Shown here one piece after another: positions 7,654-15,799 of a DNA stretch of 24,481 nucleotides (positions are counted from its first letter, which is position 1; the number at the start of each line of letters is the position of its first letter). The notes beneath the pieces were generated by a model. It had not been told where the DNA came from, ran no database searches, and saw only the letters and a program-made list of their open reading frames with translations. The position numbers and the translations under genes were made by a program. The DNA comes from JACNIZ01 sp964344765 (lineage in GTDB: Bacteria > Planctomycetota > UBA1135), in assembly GCA_964344765.1 (NCBI GenBank), contig CAYFOM010000053.1, positions 1 through 24,481 of the forward strand. Direction: 5' to 3'.

Positions 7654-9027
7654 ATGAGTTGGATGGGACTTTGGATGCAGGTGACCGGCGGCGAGCCGGT
7701 GCAGGGTGACTCGCCTTCGGAAAGTGAATTGATTGAAGGCGGTATGCCGATGGCCATGGAGGCTGGCGAGCCACCACCACCCGACTTCTGGTGGGACCGC
7801 CTCACCGAGTGGCTGCTCGAAATCACCGCGCGCAATCAATGGCTGCTTGCCGTCATTGTGCTCGGCACCGCATGGGCGGCGAATTGGGTGACCAAAAGGA
7901 TCATCGTGCGCGTGCTGCGTTCCATGGCGTCGCGCACCAAAGCGGTTTGGGATGACCAGCTAATCAAGAACCGCGTTTTTGAAAAGCTCTCCCACATCGC
8001 GCCGGCGCTGGTGATTTACGCGTGGGCGTCGCTGCTGTTTCCCGACAACGGCACTTGGGAGGGTCACACTCAACGCCTGATGTTGGCGTTCATGATCGTC
8101 ACCGGCGGACGCGTCGGCGGCTCGCTGCTGGATTCGGTGCTGAGCATCTTCCGCTCCAACGACACCACCGACAGCACCGCGCTGCGCAGTTACATCCAGG
8201 TCGCAAAAATCATGCTGTGGTTGGTTGTGGTCATCGTCGCCATTGCGGTGTTGATGAAGCGCAGCCCATTCGGCCTGCTCACCGGCCTCGGCGCGATGAT
8301 GACCATCATCCTGCTGGTGTTCAAAGATTCAATCCTCGGTTTCGTCGCCAGCATCCAACTCACTCGCGACGATTTGATCCGCCGCGGCGACTGGATCCAA
8401 GTTCCTAAATTCGGCGCCGACGGCGACGTGATGGAAGTCACATTGCACGCGGTCAAAGTGCGCAATTGGGACAAAACCATCGCCACGGTCCCAACCCCGG
8501 CGCTGATCACCGGCGGATTCAAAAACTGGCGCGGCATGAGCGAATCCGGCGGCCGGCGCATCAAACGCGCGCTGAACGTCGACATGAACTCCATCCGTTT
8601 CGTCGACGACGCACTGCTGCAGCGGCTGAAGAAGGTGCAATACATCCAGGAATACCTCGATCAAAAAATCGACGAGGTCACTACCTGGAATCAAGAGAAA
8701 AACGTCGACGAATCCAGCTTGGTCAACGGTCGACGGTTAACGAACCTAGGAACTTTCCGCGCCTATGTGGAATCCTATCTGCGCAACCACCCGCGCATCA
8801 GCCAGCACCTGACCTTCCTGGTCCGCCAACTCGAGCCGGGGCCAAACGGCTTGCCGATCCAGATTTACGTCTTCTCGACCGAGCAGCGCTGGGTCCATTA
8901 CGAAGGCATCGCCGGCGATATTTTTGATCACCTGCTGGCGATTTTGCCCGAGTTCGATCTGGCGGTATTCCAAAACCCGACCGGCGCGGATTTCCGCTTG
9001 GGCTTGACCGCGCCAGCCGACGATTAG
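7654..9027 (+). CDS. ybdG: mechanosensitive ion channel, YbdG/MscM-like (MscS superfamily)
   Basis: A 457-residue inner-membrane channel that should open under membrane tension during hypo-osmotic shock. After a Gly/Pro-rich N-terminus come about five hydrophobic segments between residues 60 and 240. The pore-proximal and beta-domain stretch (LTGLGAM...LVFKDSILGFVASIQL, DWIQVPKFGADGDV, KVRNWDKTIATVPT) follows E. coli YbdG closely as I recall it. The C-terminal cytoplasmic half also matches (GTFRAYVESYLRNHPRI, GLPIQIYVFS, IFDHLLAILPEF). AGGAA before the ATG serves as SD, and translation is probably coupled to the nuclease gene nine bases upstream. A joint physiological role for channel and nuclease is not apparent. 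Confidence 0.92.
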   Translation: MSWMGLWMQVTGGEPVQGDSPSESELIEGGMPMAMEAGEPPPPDFWWDRLTEWLLEITARNQWLLAVIVLGTAWAANWVTKRIIVRVLRSMASRTKAVWDDQLIKNRVFEKLSHIAPALVIYAWASLLFPDNGTWEGHTQRLMLAFMIVTGGRVGGSLLDSVLSIFRSNDTTDSTALRSYIQVAKIMLWLVVVIVAIAVLMKRSPFGLLTGLGAMMTIILLVFKDSILGFVASIQLTRDDLIRRGDWIQVPKFGADGDVMEVTLHAVKVRNWDKTIATVPTPALITGGFKNWRGMSESGGRRIKRALNVDMNSIRFVDDALLQRLKKVQYIQEYLDQKIDEVTTWNQEKNVDESSLVNGRRLTNLGTFRAYVESYLRNHPRISQHLTFLVRQLEPGPNGLPIQIYVFSTEQRWVHYEGIAGDIFDHLLAILPEFDLAVFQNPTGADFRLGLTAPADD

Positions 9028-9062
9028 GCCAAAACCGCCTCGCAAACCCTAAGTTGTGGCGA

Positions 9063-9083
9063 GATAGGGAAATAGTCCCTATC
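9063..9083. repeat. inverted repeat (8-bp arms, GATAGGGA / TCCCTATC)
   Basis: Arms 9063-9070 and 9076-9083 are exactly complementary with a five-base loop. It lies 35 bases after the channel gene's stop and 70 bases before the next start. No T-tract follows, so it is a poor intrinsic terminator; an operator or a hairpin in the 5' leader of the downstream gene is possible. Confidence 0.35.
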
Positions 9084-9153
9084 CTGGAATTACCGTCCGC
9101 GCCCCCGATTGACCAAATCTCCGGGCGGACAACTCCCTCCAGGAAACAGCCAC

Positions 9154-11394
9154 ATGCTCGGACTTACCGCTGCCTTACTTTCTTTGGTTGCTGCCCCCGC
9201 AGCGCCGCAAGCCGATGGCGTCACCTTGCTTGCCAAGGTCGACCCCGGCGCCGACTGCAACGACATTTGGGGTTATACCGCTCCTAACGGGGATGAATAT
9301 GCCCTTGTCGGCACCGCAGCCGGCACCAACATCTACAACTGCGCCAACCCGAGCGCGCCGTACCTGACCGGATCGATTCCGGGGCCGGGTTCGATTTGGC
9401 GCGACATCGAGACCTATGGTCCTTACGCCTACGTGGTGACTGAGGGTGGCGGCGGCATTCAGATCATTGACCTCAATGATCCGGAGAACCCGTTCTTGGT
9501 GAAGACGTGGGGCGCGCACCTGTTTTCGAACTGCCATAACATCGGCATCGATCAGGACACCGGCATGATTTACGCATGCGGTACTTCGGCGGGCACGGTG
9601 ATCTTTGATGCGTCGGCTAGTTACACCTCGCCGCCGCACGTGACGAATTACACGTCGAACTATGTGCACGACTTGCACATTCAAGACGGCTATGCGCACA
9701 TGGCCGAGATTTACGGCGGTGATTACCGCATCATCGACGTGCGCAACTTGCCGAGCTTGCCGTCGCGCGACCGGATTAAAACTCCGGGTTACTTCACCCA
9801 CAGCACCTGGGCGAACGAAGACAACACCTTGTGCATTACCACCGATGAAGTGAACGGTGGTCGCGTGGCGTTGTACGACATTTCGAGCAAGACCAACATT
9901 AAGTTCCGCGACGATTGGACGCCGGACACGTCGACGATTCCGCACAACGCGTACATCATTGGCGATAAGGCTTACGTCAGCTGGTACACCGAAGGATTCA
10001 TCTGCTTGGACATCAGCGATCCTTACAACATTAAGAAGTACGCCAGTTACGACACCAGCCCTTACACCAGTGGTGCCGGTTATCACGGCGCGTGGGGTTG
10101 CTACCCGTTCTCGCCGTCGGGAGTGGTTTACATTTCCGATATCGAGGAAGGGTTCTACATTTTGCAGATTGAAGGTCCATCGATTGAGCTCGAGCACACC
10201 GAGTTGGCGAACACCACCGATCAGGTTGGTCCGTATCCGATTTCGGTCAACGCAACGCCGGTGCACGCCGGTTCGACGGTGACTGATGTGGAATGCTGGT
10301 ACCGCGTCGAAGGTGGTTCGTGGCAGAGCTTCGACCTGACTCAGGTCGGCACCACCGATGAATGGACCGGCGACTTCCCGGGTCAACTGGCACCGGCGGT
10401 GGTGGAGTACTACATCCACGCAACCGAAAGCGGCGGACGTCGCCAGTGGTTGCCGCAAGGTTCGAATGCTGGCGATATGACGTACAACTTCATCGTTGGC
10501 AACATGATGAACATCTACTTCAACGACTTTGAAGGCCCGGGCGATCAAGGTTGGACGCACGGTGCGACGCAAGGTCAGGATGACTTCGAGCGCGGCACGC
10601 CGCAGGGTAAAGGCGGCATTGGTTCGCGTCACGAAGGCGTGCGTTGGAACGATCCGGTTGGTGCACACTCTGGCGTGAACGCTTGGTGCAACGACTTGGG
10701 TACCGGCAACGATGATGGTGCTTACAACCCGAACGCAAGAATGTGGTTGGAGTCGCCGAGCATCGTTTGCAGTGGCGCGGCACGCACGACTTTGGTGTTC
10801 CGTCGCTGGGCGTCGTTTGAAGGCGGCGGCAACGACCACGCCAAGATTTGGGTCAATGGCGATCAGGTTTGGACCAGCCCGCAATACACCGGCGAAGCTT
10901 TCCACACCATCGATATTGGTTGGACGCAGATGGTCATCGACATCTCCGATTACGCCGACGACAACGACGACGTGCGCATCCGCTTCGAGTTGGAAAGCGA
11001 TTCGGCGTTGCACCTGGGTGGATGGGGCATTGACGATTTCCAAATCGTCGCGCTTGAGCAAGGCGATCCGCTCGACACGATTTTGTTGACCGGTCCGACC
11101 GCTGCCAATGTTGGTGACAACGTCCAGTACAACTTCAGCGCTGGTCCGCCGAACGCCAACTACTCGTTCTTGTACTCGATGTCGGCAGCCGGTTCGATTC
11201 AAGCCGGGCACCAGTTCGACTTGGGCAACCCGGTGAACATCCTCGCCAACGGCACGCTGAATGGTTCGGGCGCTGGCTCTTACAGCTCGACGATTCCGGC
11301 AGCTGCTGCAGGTTTGACGGTTTACTTGGAAGTGGCCGCTTGGAACGGTGGTGGAGTTTATGACTCCAACATGGTTACTTTGATGGTGAATTAA
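9154..11394 (+). CDS. choice-of-anchor B family secreted protein with LVIVD-type propeller, jelly-roll and C-terminal Ig-like module
   Basis: A 746-residue exported protein. I chose ATG 9154 over the in-frame TTG 9109: it has AGGA nine bases upstream and begins directly with the signal peptide MLGLTAALLSLVAAPAAPQA. Residues about 20-345 contain repeats of the LVIVD type (AYVVTEGGGGIQIIDLNDPENP, ICLDISDPYNI), expected to form a propeller and typical of choice-of-anchor B proteins. Residues 345-450 are an Ig/Fn-like domain, 450-640 a MAM- or jelly-roll-like domain with GGWGIDDFQI, and 640-746 a module also found at the end of the neighbouring FG-GAP protein. Probably surface-attached or secreted; ligand unknown. 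An intrinsic terminator follows. Confidence 0.85.
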   Translation: MLGLTAALLSLVAAPAAPQADGVTLLAKVDPGADCNDIWGYTAPNGDEYALVGTAAGTNIYNCANPSAPYLTGSIPGPGSIWRDIETYGPYAYVVTEGGGGIQIIDLNDPENPFLVKTWGAHLFSNCHNIGIDQDTGMIYACGTSAGTVIFDASASYTSPPHVTNYTSNYVHDLHIQDGYAHMAEIYGGDYRIIDVRNLPSLPSRDRIKTPGYFTHSTWANEDNTLCITTDEVNGGRVALYDISSKTNIKFRDDWTPDTSTIPHNAYIIGDKAYVSWYTEGFICLDISDPYNIKKYASYDTSPYTSGAGYHGAWGCYPFSPSGVVYISDIEEGFYILQIEGPSIELEHTELANTTDQVGPYPISVNATPVHAGSTVTDVECWYRVEGGSWQSFDLTQVGTTDEWTGDFPGQLAPAVVEYYIHATESGGRRQWLPQGSNAGDMTYNFIVGNMMNIYFNDFEGPGDQGWTHGATQGQDDFERGTPQGKGGIGSRHEGVRWNDPVGAHSGVNAWCNDLGTGNDDGAYNPNARMWLESPSIVCSGAARTTLVFRRWASFEGGGNDHAKIWVNGDQVWTSPQYTGEAFHTIDIGWTQMVIDISDYADDNDDVRIRFELESDSALHLGGWGIDDFQIVALEQGDPLDTILLTGPTAANVGDNVQYNFSAGPPNANYSFLYSMSAAGSIQAGHQFDLGNPVNILANGTLNGSGAGSYSSTIPAAAAGLTVYLEVAAWNGGGVYDSNMVTLMVN

Positions 11395-11411
11395 TTCCCA
11401 TCAACCAAACT

Positions 11412-11448
11412 GGGGGTAGGGCCAACCGGCTCTACCCCCTTCTTTTTT
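11412..11448 (+). terminator. Rho-independent terminator after the choice-of-anchor B gene
   Basis: A 12-bp stem (11412-11423 with 11428-11439, one G-T pair) with an AACC loop is followed by a T-rich tract ending in six T (11440-11448). It starts 17 bases after the stop codon and ends 30 bases before the next gene, so the hydrolase gene needs its own promoter. Confidence 0.9.
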
Positions 11449-11466
11449 GCCCGAACGCATACGTGT

Positions 11467-11472
11467 TAAGTT
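11467..11472 (+). promoter_or_regulatory. -10 hexamer TAAGTT, leaderless geometry, for the hydrolase gene at 11479
   Basis: TAAGTT is followed by six bases and the ATG. It lies between a strong terminator and the start codon, leaving only 30 bases for a promoter and leader, which makes a conventional leader unlikely. A T-rich stretch of the terminator (around 11445) sits at -35 distance. Confidence 0.5.
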
Positions 11473-11478
11473 AAGACC

Positions 11479-12705
11479 ATGCCCGCCGTCCCTTCCGCAC
11501 TCGTTGGCGTCGCGATGTTTATTTTTGCTCTGCCGGTTGCAGCGCAAACCATCGACGATGATGGTCCACACTTGGTTGGTTGGCGCGATGTGCACTTCAC
11601 CGACTCCAACTATGGTCGCGGCAAGGTGGATGGCCGAGTCTATTACCCAGCAACATCCGCCGGCGAATCTGCCGACGCCGATCCGTCGGCCGGACCGTTC
11701 CCGCTGGTCAGCTTTATGCATGGTTGGACGCAAGAAGCGGATGAGTACGACAACTTTTGCACGCACTTGGCGAGCTGGGGTTTTGTCGTCATGTCGAACA
11801 ACACCGAAACCGATGTGTTGTTTGTCACCATGTTGGCGCAAGCGCTTGATACGCGCGCGTTGATGCAGTGGGTGGAAGACGAATCGCAAACACCAACGTC
11901 GTGGTTGGCCGACATGGTGGACTATGGCGATTGGGGAACTTGCGGTCACTCCATGGGTGGCGGCGCGACTTCGTTTTTGGTGAAGCATGAAAATCGCGTG
12001 CGTTCGGTGGTGATGTTCGAGCCTTATAAGGGTCCGTTGCTCGGCAACACGCGCAAAGGCTTCAACGGTTTCGACGACTTCACCGGTTCGGTGTTGGTGG
12101 TCGGTTCGACGTTGGACCTCACCAACAACTGGTCTTTGATCGTGCGTCCGTGGTATGAGCAAGCTTCGTCTGCCGGTCGCCGCGCATGGGGTTTGGTGCA
12201 AGGCGGCGATCACTTTGGCTGCACCGATTGGGCCGGCACCAATGGCACTCTATCCGGTCCCGAACAACACCGCATGCACCGCCGTTTTGGAACCGGTTTC
12301 TTCCGCGCCGAGATGCTGGGGGATGAAAACACCTACTTCGATTTACTTGGTGAGGGAGTTCACAACAACCCCATTGATTCCGAAGCTGCAGGTACGAATC
12401 CACCGCTTTGGTTGTTGCCCGACCCACAAGACCCTGATGCAATCACCTTCGGTTCGTTTGGTGATGCAAACAGCCAACTACGATTCGCCGCAGCGCTCGC
12501 ACCTGGCTCCATGAACACCCCATGGGGAATTGCCGGTCTAGACGCTGCCACCATGCAACTCGTTCACGACGAATGGATCGGCCTATCCGGAGTCGTCGAA
12601 AGCTCAGCCACGCCACCACCTTCGGTAATCGGTGTGACCCTCTACTTCCAATGCCTGCTAACCAACGAACCAGCAGGATGGTTCAGTCGAGTAGCGTCAA
12701 TTTGA
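11479..12705 (+). CDS. secreted alpha/beta hydrolase, PETase/chlorophyllase-like, with C-terminal extension
   Basis: A 408-residue exported serine hydrolase: signal peptide up to about residue 23 (ALPVAAQ), oxyanion-loop motif SFMHGWTQEADEY, nucleophile elbow GHSMGGG with S158, then D213 in VVGSTLDLT and H245 in QGGDHFG. Order and spacing of this Ser-Asp-His triad (55 and 32 residues) are close to the polyesterase/cutinase/chlorophyllase branch of the fold. It should hydrolyse an ester outside the cytoplasm; substrate (lipid, polyester, chlorophyll-like) cannot be told. Residues about 290-408 lie beyond the catalytic core and end with a strand (VIGVTLYFQ) resembling the ends of two other exported proteins here. 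The 3' end overlaps the convergent Fic gene by 23 bases. Confidence 0.82.
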   Translation: MPAVPSALVGVAMFIFALPVAAQTIDDDGPHLVGWRDVHFTDSNYGRGKVDGRVYYPATSAGESADADPSAGPFPLVSFMHGWTQEADEYDNFCTHLASWGFVVMSNNTETDVLFVTMLAQALDTRALMQWVEDESQTPTSWLADMVDYGDWGTCGHSMGGGATSFLVKHENRVRSVVMFEPYKGPLLGNTRKGFNGFDDFTGSVLVVGSTLDLTNNWSLIVRPWYEQASSAGRRAWGLVQGGDHFGCTDWAGTNGTLSGPEQHRMHRRFGTGFFRAEMLGDENTYFDLLGEGVHNNPIDSEAAGTNPPLWLLPDPQDPDAITFGSFGDANSQLRFAAALAPGSMNTPWGIAGLDAATMQLVHDEWIGLSGVVESSATPPPSVIGVTLYFQCLLTNEPAGWFSRVASI

Positions 12706-13723
12706 CCGCCTGCCCCTGTCGGCTCAAACGGTACTTTTGAGTTGGGCTGTTCGGTGCTTCCGGGTTGGTCATTTCGATCAATCCCAGTTCCATGGCCGGG
12801 GCAAGGTAGCGCTCGCGGAACGACTTGCGGTCGGTGAGGTCGAGGGCTTCTTGAAGCTCTCCCCGAGTCATTTCCCCGTTTAAGGCCATTAAAAGCGCAT
12901 TTACTTGGGGGGTAGCTTGGGGGGTAGCTTGGGGGGTAGCTTGGGGGGTAGCTTGGGGGGTGAGCTCACCTATTGCTTCCGCAATTCGAGCAATCATGAA
13001 ATCCACAAATGGAGCGCAATCGGTTGCCGCAGTGCTCTTCTGGATAGCTTCGTAATACAGGGCTTGATTCCGGAAGACCATGCTCTCGACCGGAATCCCG
13101 GCAAATCCGGGGTGCCAATCCATCAAGATCAGGGTTTGCCAAAGCCTTCCCATGCGGCCGTTGCCGTCGGCGAAGGGATGAATGAATTCAAACTCGTATT
13201 GAAAAATGGAGCTGGCCACAAGTGGATGAAGGTCAGTGTTTGCAATCCACTCCAAAAGGCTGGCGACCAAGCGCGGAACTTGCTTGGCGGGCGGTGCCAT
13301 GTGAATGACCTCTTCGCCCTTCATGACTCCGACGCCACCGGTGCGGAATTGCCCGGCGGAATCCAACAGCTGATCCATCACCAAGCGATGCGCTTCCAGC
13401 AAGTCCGCCTCGGATTTTGGCCTCCACTTGGGAAGGCACTCATATGCCGCAAAAGCATTCTTGGCTTCCAAGATTTCCCGGGGGGGTGCCAGCACACGCT
13501 TGCCGGCAAGAATGGCGGTGATTTGCTCCTCACTAAGCGTATTGCCCTCAATCGCCAGCGAACCTTGAATCGTCTTGATTCGATTGGCCTTGCGCAATCG
13601 CAAGTCTTCAGCGGAAGGCTCATCTGCCGAAAGCCGCCCAACCATTTCCGCAACCTCAGCAACCTGGTTCAAAATCCCAGGCGTGATTGTGAATGGCGGT
13701 CGGTATCCAGGTGATTCAGTCAC
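12683..13723 (-). CDS. Fic family protein (class II, auto-inhibited AMP-transferase) with winged-helix C-terminus
   Basis: A 346-residue cytoplasmic protein expected to transfer AMP to hydroxyl groups of target proteins. The catalytic motif HPFADGNGRMGR is intact at residues 182-193. An N-terminal inhibitory helix matches (S/T)xxxE(G/N) as SLAIEGN at 55-61, with E59 as the blocking glutamate, so activity is probably self-restrained. Five TPQ units at 255-273 form a flexible linker to a C-terminal winged-helix-like domain (about 274-346) of the kind seen in many Fic proteins. The start is GTG 13723; TAAAAT lies eight bases upstream. There is no antitoxin-like small gene beside it, in keeping with the internal inhibitory helix. 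Confidence 0.9.
   Translation of the reverse strand: MTESPGYRPPFTITPGILNQVAEVAEMVGRLSADEPSAEDLRLRKANRIKTIQGSLAIEGNTLSEEQITAILAGKRVLAPPREILEAKNAFAAYECLPKWRPKSEADLLEAHRLVMDQLLDSAGQFRTGGVGVMKGEEVIHMAPPAKQVPRLVASLLEWIANTDLHPLVASSIFQYEFEFIHPFADGNGRMGRLWQTLILMDWHPGFAGIPVESMVFRNQALYYEAIQKSTAATDCAPFVDFMIARIAEAIGELTPQATPQATPQATPQATPQVNALLMALNGEMTRGELQEALDLTDRKSFRERYLAPAMELGLIEMTNPEAPNSPTQKYRLSRQGQAVKLTLLD
12904..12963. repeat. 12-bp tandem repeat (CTTGGGGGGTAG), four perfect copies plus a fifth degenerate copy
   Basis: Perfect units occupy 12904-12915, 12916-12927, 12928-12939 and 12940-12951; the fifth (12952-12963) ends TGA instead of TAG. On the minus strand each unit encodes Thr-Pro-Gln-Ala in the Fic linker. 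Because the unit is four codons long, gain or loss of copies changes linker length without breaking the frame. Each unit also contains a run of six G. Confidence 0.95.
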
Positions 13724-13795
13724 TAGACCCTATTTTAGCACCGCTCTTGTCTACCGATTGTTCGCCAGTTACGACACCAAGCAATGGATAGTGGA

Positions 13796-13801
13796 TAGAA
13801 T
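13796..13801 (+). promoter_or_regulatory. -10 hexamer TAGAAT, leaderless geometry, for the small membrane protein at 13808
   Basis: TAGAAT is followed by exactly six bases and GTG 13808. It also explains the choice of GTG as start, because the TAG within the hexamer closes the frame upstream. Confidence 0.45.
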
Positions 13802-13807
13802 CCGATT

Positions 13808-14155
13808 GTGGCTTTCGGCTTCGACGACATCACTTTTTCCAAAAAGGAGCTTGGCGCAGATGCGCATTTTGTGACGTCGATTCTAAATTGGATTTTGGCG
13901 GTTGCGTTTAGCTTGATATTTATTGCCGCCTTTGCGCCAGGGGCTGAGGCAATGGCCGCAATCATTCCCTATTCCGCACTGCTTTATTTTTCGCCACTTG
14001 CATTGATCTCCGTTGTGATCTGGATATTCACCATTCGCAAGGCACGCAAGTTTTGGAAACCGAACTGGATTCCAGTCATCGTCATGATGATGGAATACCT
14101 CTGGTTGGGGGTGGTAACTTTGTGGATGCACACCACACCCCATCCAGCGAATTAA
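13808..14155 (+). CDS. small three-helix membrane protein of unknown function
   Basis: A 115-residue protein starting at GTG, with hydrophobic segments at about residues 22-42, 50-74 and 86-107 separated by short loops. A basic stretch (RKARKF) follows the second, so the third helix is preceded by a cytoplasmic-type loop. I recognise no family. Support for being real comes from its single open frame between two convergent neighbours, its membrane-protein composition and a -10-like hexamer six bases before the start. It is a lone gene; the next gene reads toward it. Confidence 0.6.
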   Translation: MAFGFDDITFSKKELGADAHFVTSILNWILAVAFSLIFIAAFAPGAEAMAAIIPYSALLYFSPLALISVVIWIFTIRKARKFWKPNWIPVIVMMMEYLWLGVVTLWMHTTPHPAN

Positions 14156-14171
14156 TGGACCGCAGTTGAGC

Positions 14172-14195
14172 GACTACTGAATCACGGCAGTAGTC
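14172..14195. terminator. inverted repeat between convergent genes (possible bidirectional terminator)
   Basis: Arms GACTACTG (14172-14179) and CAGTAGTC (14188-14195) are exact complements with an eight-base loop. The structure covers the last codons and stop of the FG-GAP gene and lies 17 bases after the stop of the small membrane protein. Neither side has a T-tract, so termination by it is unproven. Confidence 0.3.
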
Positions 14196-15793
14196 AGCGT
14201 CGAGATGCCGCCCTTACCCAGCGGACGCCATGCCTGCAGCCAAACCGTGGTACCAGACATTCCATTGGGAACAAAAGCGCTCATGCTGCCGTTGCCGTTG
14301 ACGTCGGTGTTGATTTGGCCGATGTTGATCAACGGTGCGGCGATATCGAGCAACTCGGAGCCATCGGGCGACGAGCTGCCGATGCCGTTGAGGCTGGCGT
14401 AGACGTTGTAGGTCGAGTACCAGGTTCCTTCGATCAACTGAATGGTTGCGTTGTTGCCGGACACCAAAGTGGGTTGCGCCAAACGCGACATTGCCGGCGG
14501 GGCATAAGTTTCGACCAGGCCGCCGCCGAATGCACCGCCACCATTGCCGGGGCTGCCGATCAGCAGTTCTTGAATGCCGTTGCCGTCGAGGTCGTCGGTC
14601 GAGCAAATCGCACTACCAAAACGCGAACGCTGCACGCTGCCGTCTTGGCGGAACAACAAACGACCGCTCGGGCCGGAAAACGCTTCCACACGACCCGACG
14701 ACAAACCAGTGCCGCCGATCTGACCGGCCATCGGCGAACCGGCGATGATGTCTTTGATGCCGTCGCCGTTGACGTCGGCTGCTGCCAAACCGTAACCGAA
14801 GCGCTCGCCGTCGGATTCTTGTTCGAGGGTTTGAATGACCGCGCCGTCGACGCCGGAAATAATTTGAATGTGGGCCGACAAACCGGCGATGTTGGTCGAG
14901 TCGTCGATGCCGCTGACGGCCAAATCGGCAACCGCGTCGCCGTCGATGTCACCCAAGCAAACCATTCCGGTGCCGAAGAAGGCATCGCGTCCGCGCCCGC
15001 GGGCGAAGCTCAGCTCCGCGCCGGTGGCTCCACTATGGAAGGTGACCTTGCCGGCGCTCTTCGCACCCGCTTTTTGGTTCGGTGCGCCGACTGCAAAATC
15101 ATTGACGCCGTCAAAATCCATGTCTTCGCAGCCGACTACCGAGTAGCCGAAGCGATCCCACGGGTGAGCGCCGCGCAGCGTGTGAATGGTCAGGCCGTCG
15201 GCGCCGGAGTAGATGAACACCGCGCCGGATCCCAGGCCGGACCAATCGTCGTCGTAGGCGCCGATGGCCAAATCATCGAGGCCGTCACCGTTCAGATCGC
15301 CGACTGGTGCGACTGCGCCGCCGAAGTGGTCCCAGTTGGATGAGCTTGAGTAAGTCCTGATTAACGCGCCATTTGCGCCGGATCGCAGTTCCACCGCGCC
15401 GGACGGGTAAAGGAACTCATTGTCGTAGCTCGACGCGATTGCGTAATCATCGATGCCATCGCCATTCTGGTCTCCGGCACTCGTCACCACCGCGCCCATG
15501 TGATGTCCGGGACCGGCGCCATCGTGCGTACGAATCAGCGAACCATTCTTGCCGGACAGTACTTGCACACGCCCGGTGCCTTGTCCATTGAAGTCGGCAC
15601 CCGGCTCGCCGACCAGCAAATCGGCGTATCCGTCACCATTCAAATCGCCGACTCGCGCCAAACTCGCGCCCAAACTATTCTCTGCGACAGTTCCGTCGAG
15701 CGAAAAGTGGTTTTGAGCGGCGGCAACGGGCGCAAGGCCGGCGGTCAGGCCCAGACCGGCGGCGCAGATAGCGGGAAGGGGAAGGCGGCGCAT
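14174..15793 (-). CDS. secreted FG-GAP (integrin-alpha-like) seven-blade propeller protein
   Basis: A 539-residue exported protein with signal peptide MRRLPLPAICAAGLGLTAGLAPVAAAQ. Seven successive FG-GAP units follow (GDLNGDGYADLLVGEP, GDQNGDGIDDYAIAS, GDLNGDGLDDLAIGA, EDMDFDGVNDFAVGA, GDIDGDAVADLAVSG, ADVNGDGIKDIIAGS, DDLDGNGIQELLIGS), enough for a closed propeller. Each carries a DxDxDG-like calcium loop, slightly degenerate in the fourth, fifth and seventh. Residues from about 440 to the end form a beta-rich C-terminal module like that of the choice-of-anchor B protein. Probably a surface or extracellular adhesive protein; its ligand is unknown. The ATG lies six bases after TAGGAT, 85 bases downstream of the preceding operon, so it likely has its own promoter. 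Confidence 0.88.
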   Translation of the reverse strand: MRRLPLPAICAAGLGLTAGLAPVAAAQNHFSLDGTVAENSLGASLARVGDLNGDGYADLLVGEPGADFNGQGTGRVQVLSGKNGSLIRTHDGAGPGHHMGAVVTSAGDQNGDGIDDYAIASSYDNEFLYPSGAVELRSGANGALIRTYSSSSNWDHFGGAVAPVGDLNGDGLDDLAIGAYDDDWSGLGSGAVFIYSGADGLTIHTLRGAHPWDRFGYSVVGCEDMDFDGVNDFAVGAPNQKAGAKSAGKVTFHSGATGAELSFARGRGRDAFFGTGMVCLGDIDGDAVADLAVSGIDDSTNIAGLSAHIQIISGVDGAVIQTLEQESDGERFGYGLAAADVNGDGIKDIIAGSPMAGQIGGTGLSSGRVEAFSGPSGRLLFRQDGSVQRSRFGSAICSTDDLDGNGIQELLIGSPGNGGGAFGGGLVETYAPPAMSRLAQPTLVSGNNATIQLIEGTWYSTYNVYASLNGIGSSSPDGSELLDIAAPLINIGQINTDVNGNGSMSAFVPNGMSGTTVWLQAWRPLGKGGISTLTTAVIQ

Positions 15794-15799
15794 TCCACC

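Noticed and set aside
9175..11211. 678-codon open frame antisense to the choice-of-anchor B gene
   Set aside because: Composition is Val/Arg/Asn-heavy without domain signatures, and it mirrors codon bias of the sense gene, which has a signal peptide, SD and known repeats.
14315..15343. 342-codon plus-strand open frame opposite the FG-GAP gene
   Set aside because: Shadow of the repetitive GDLNGDG coding; no recognisable domain.
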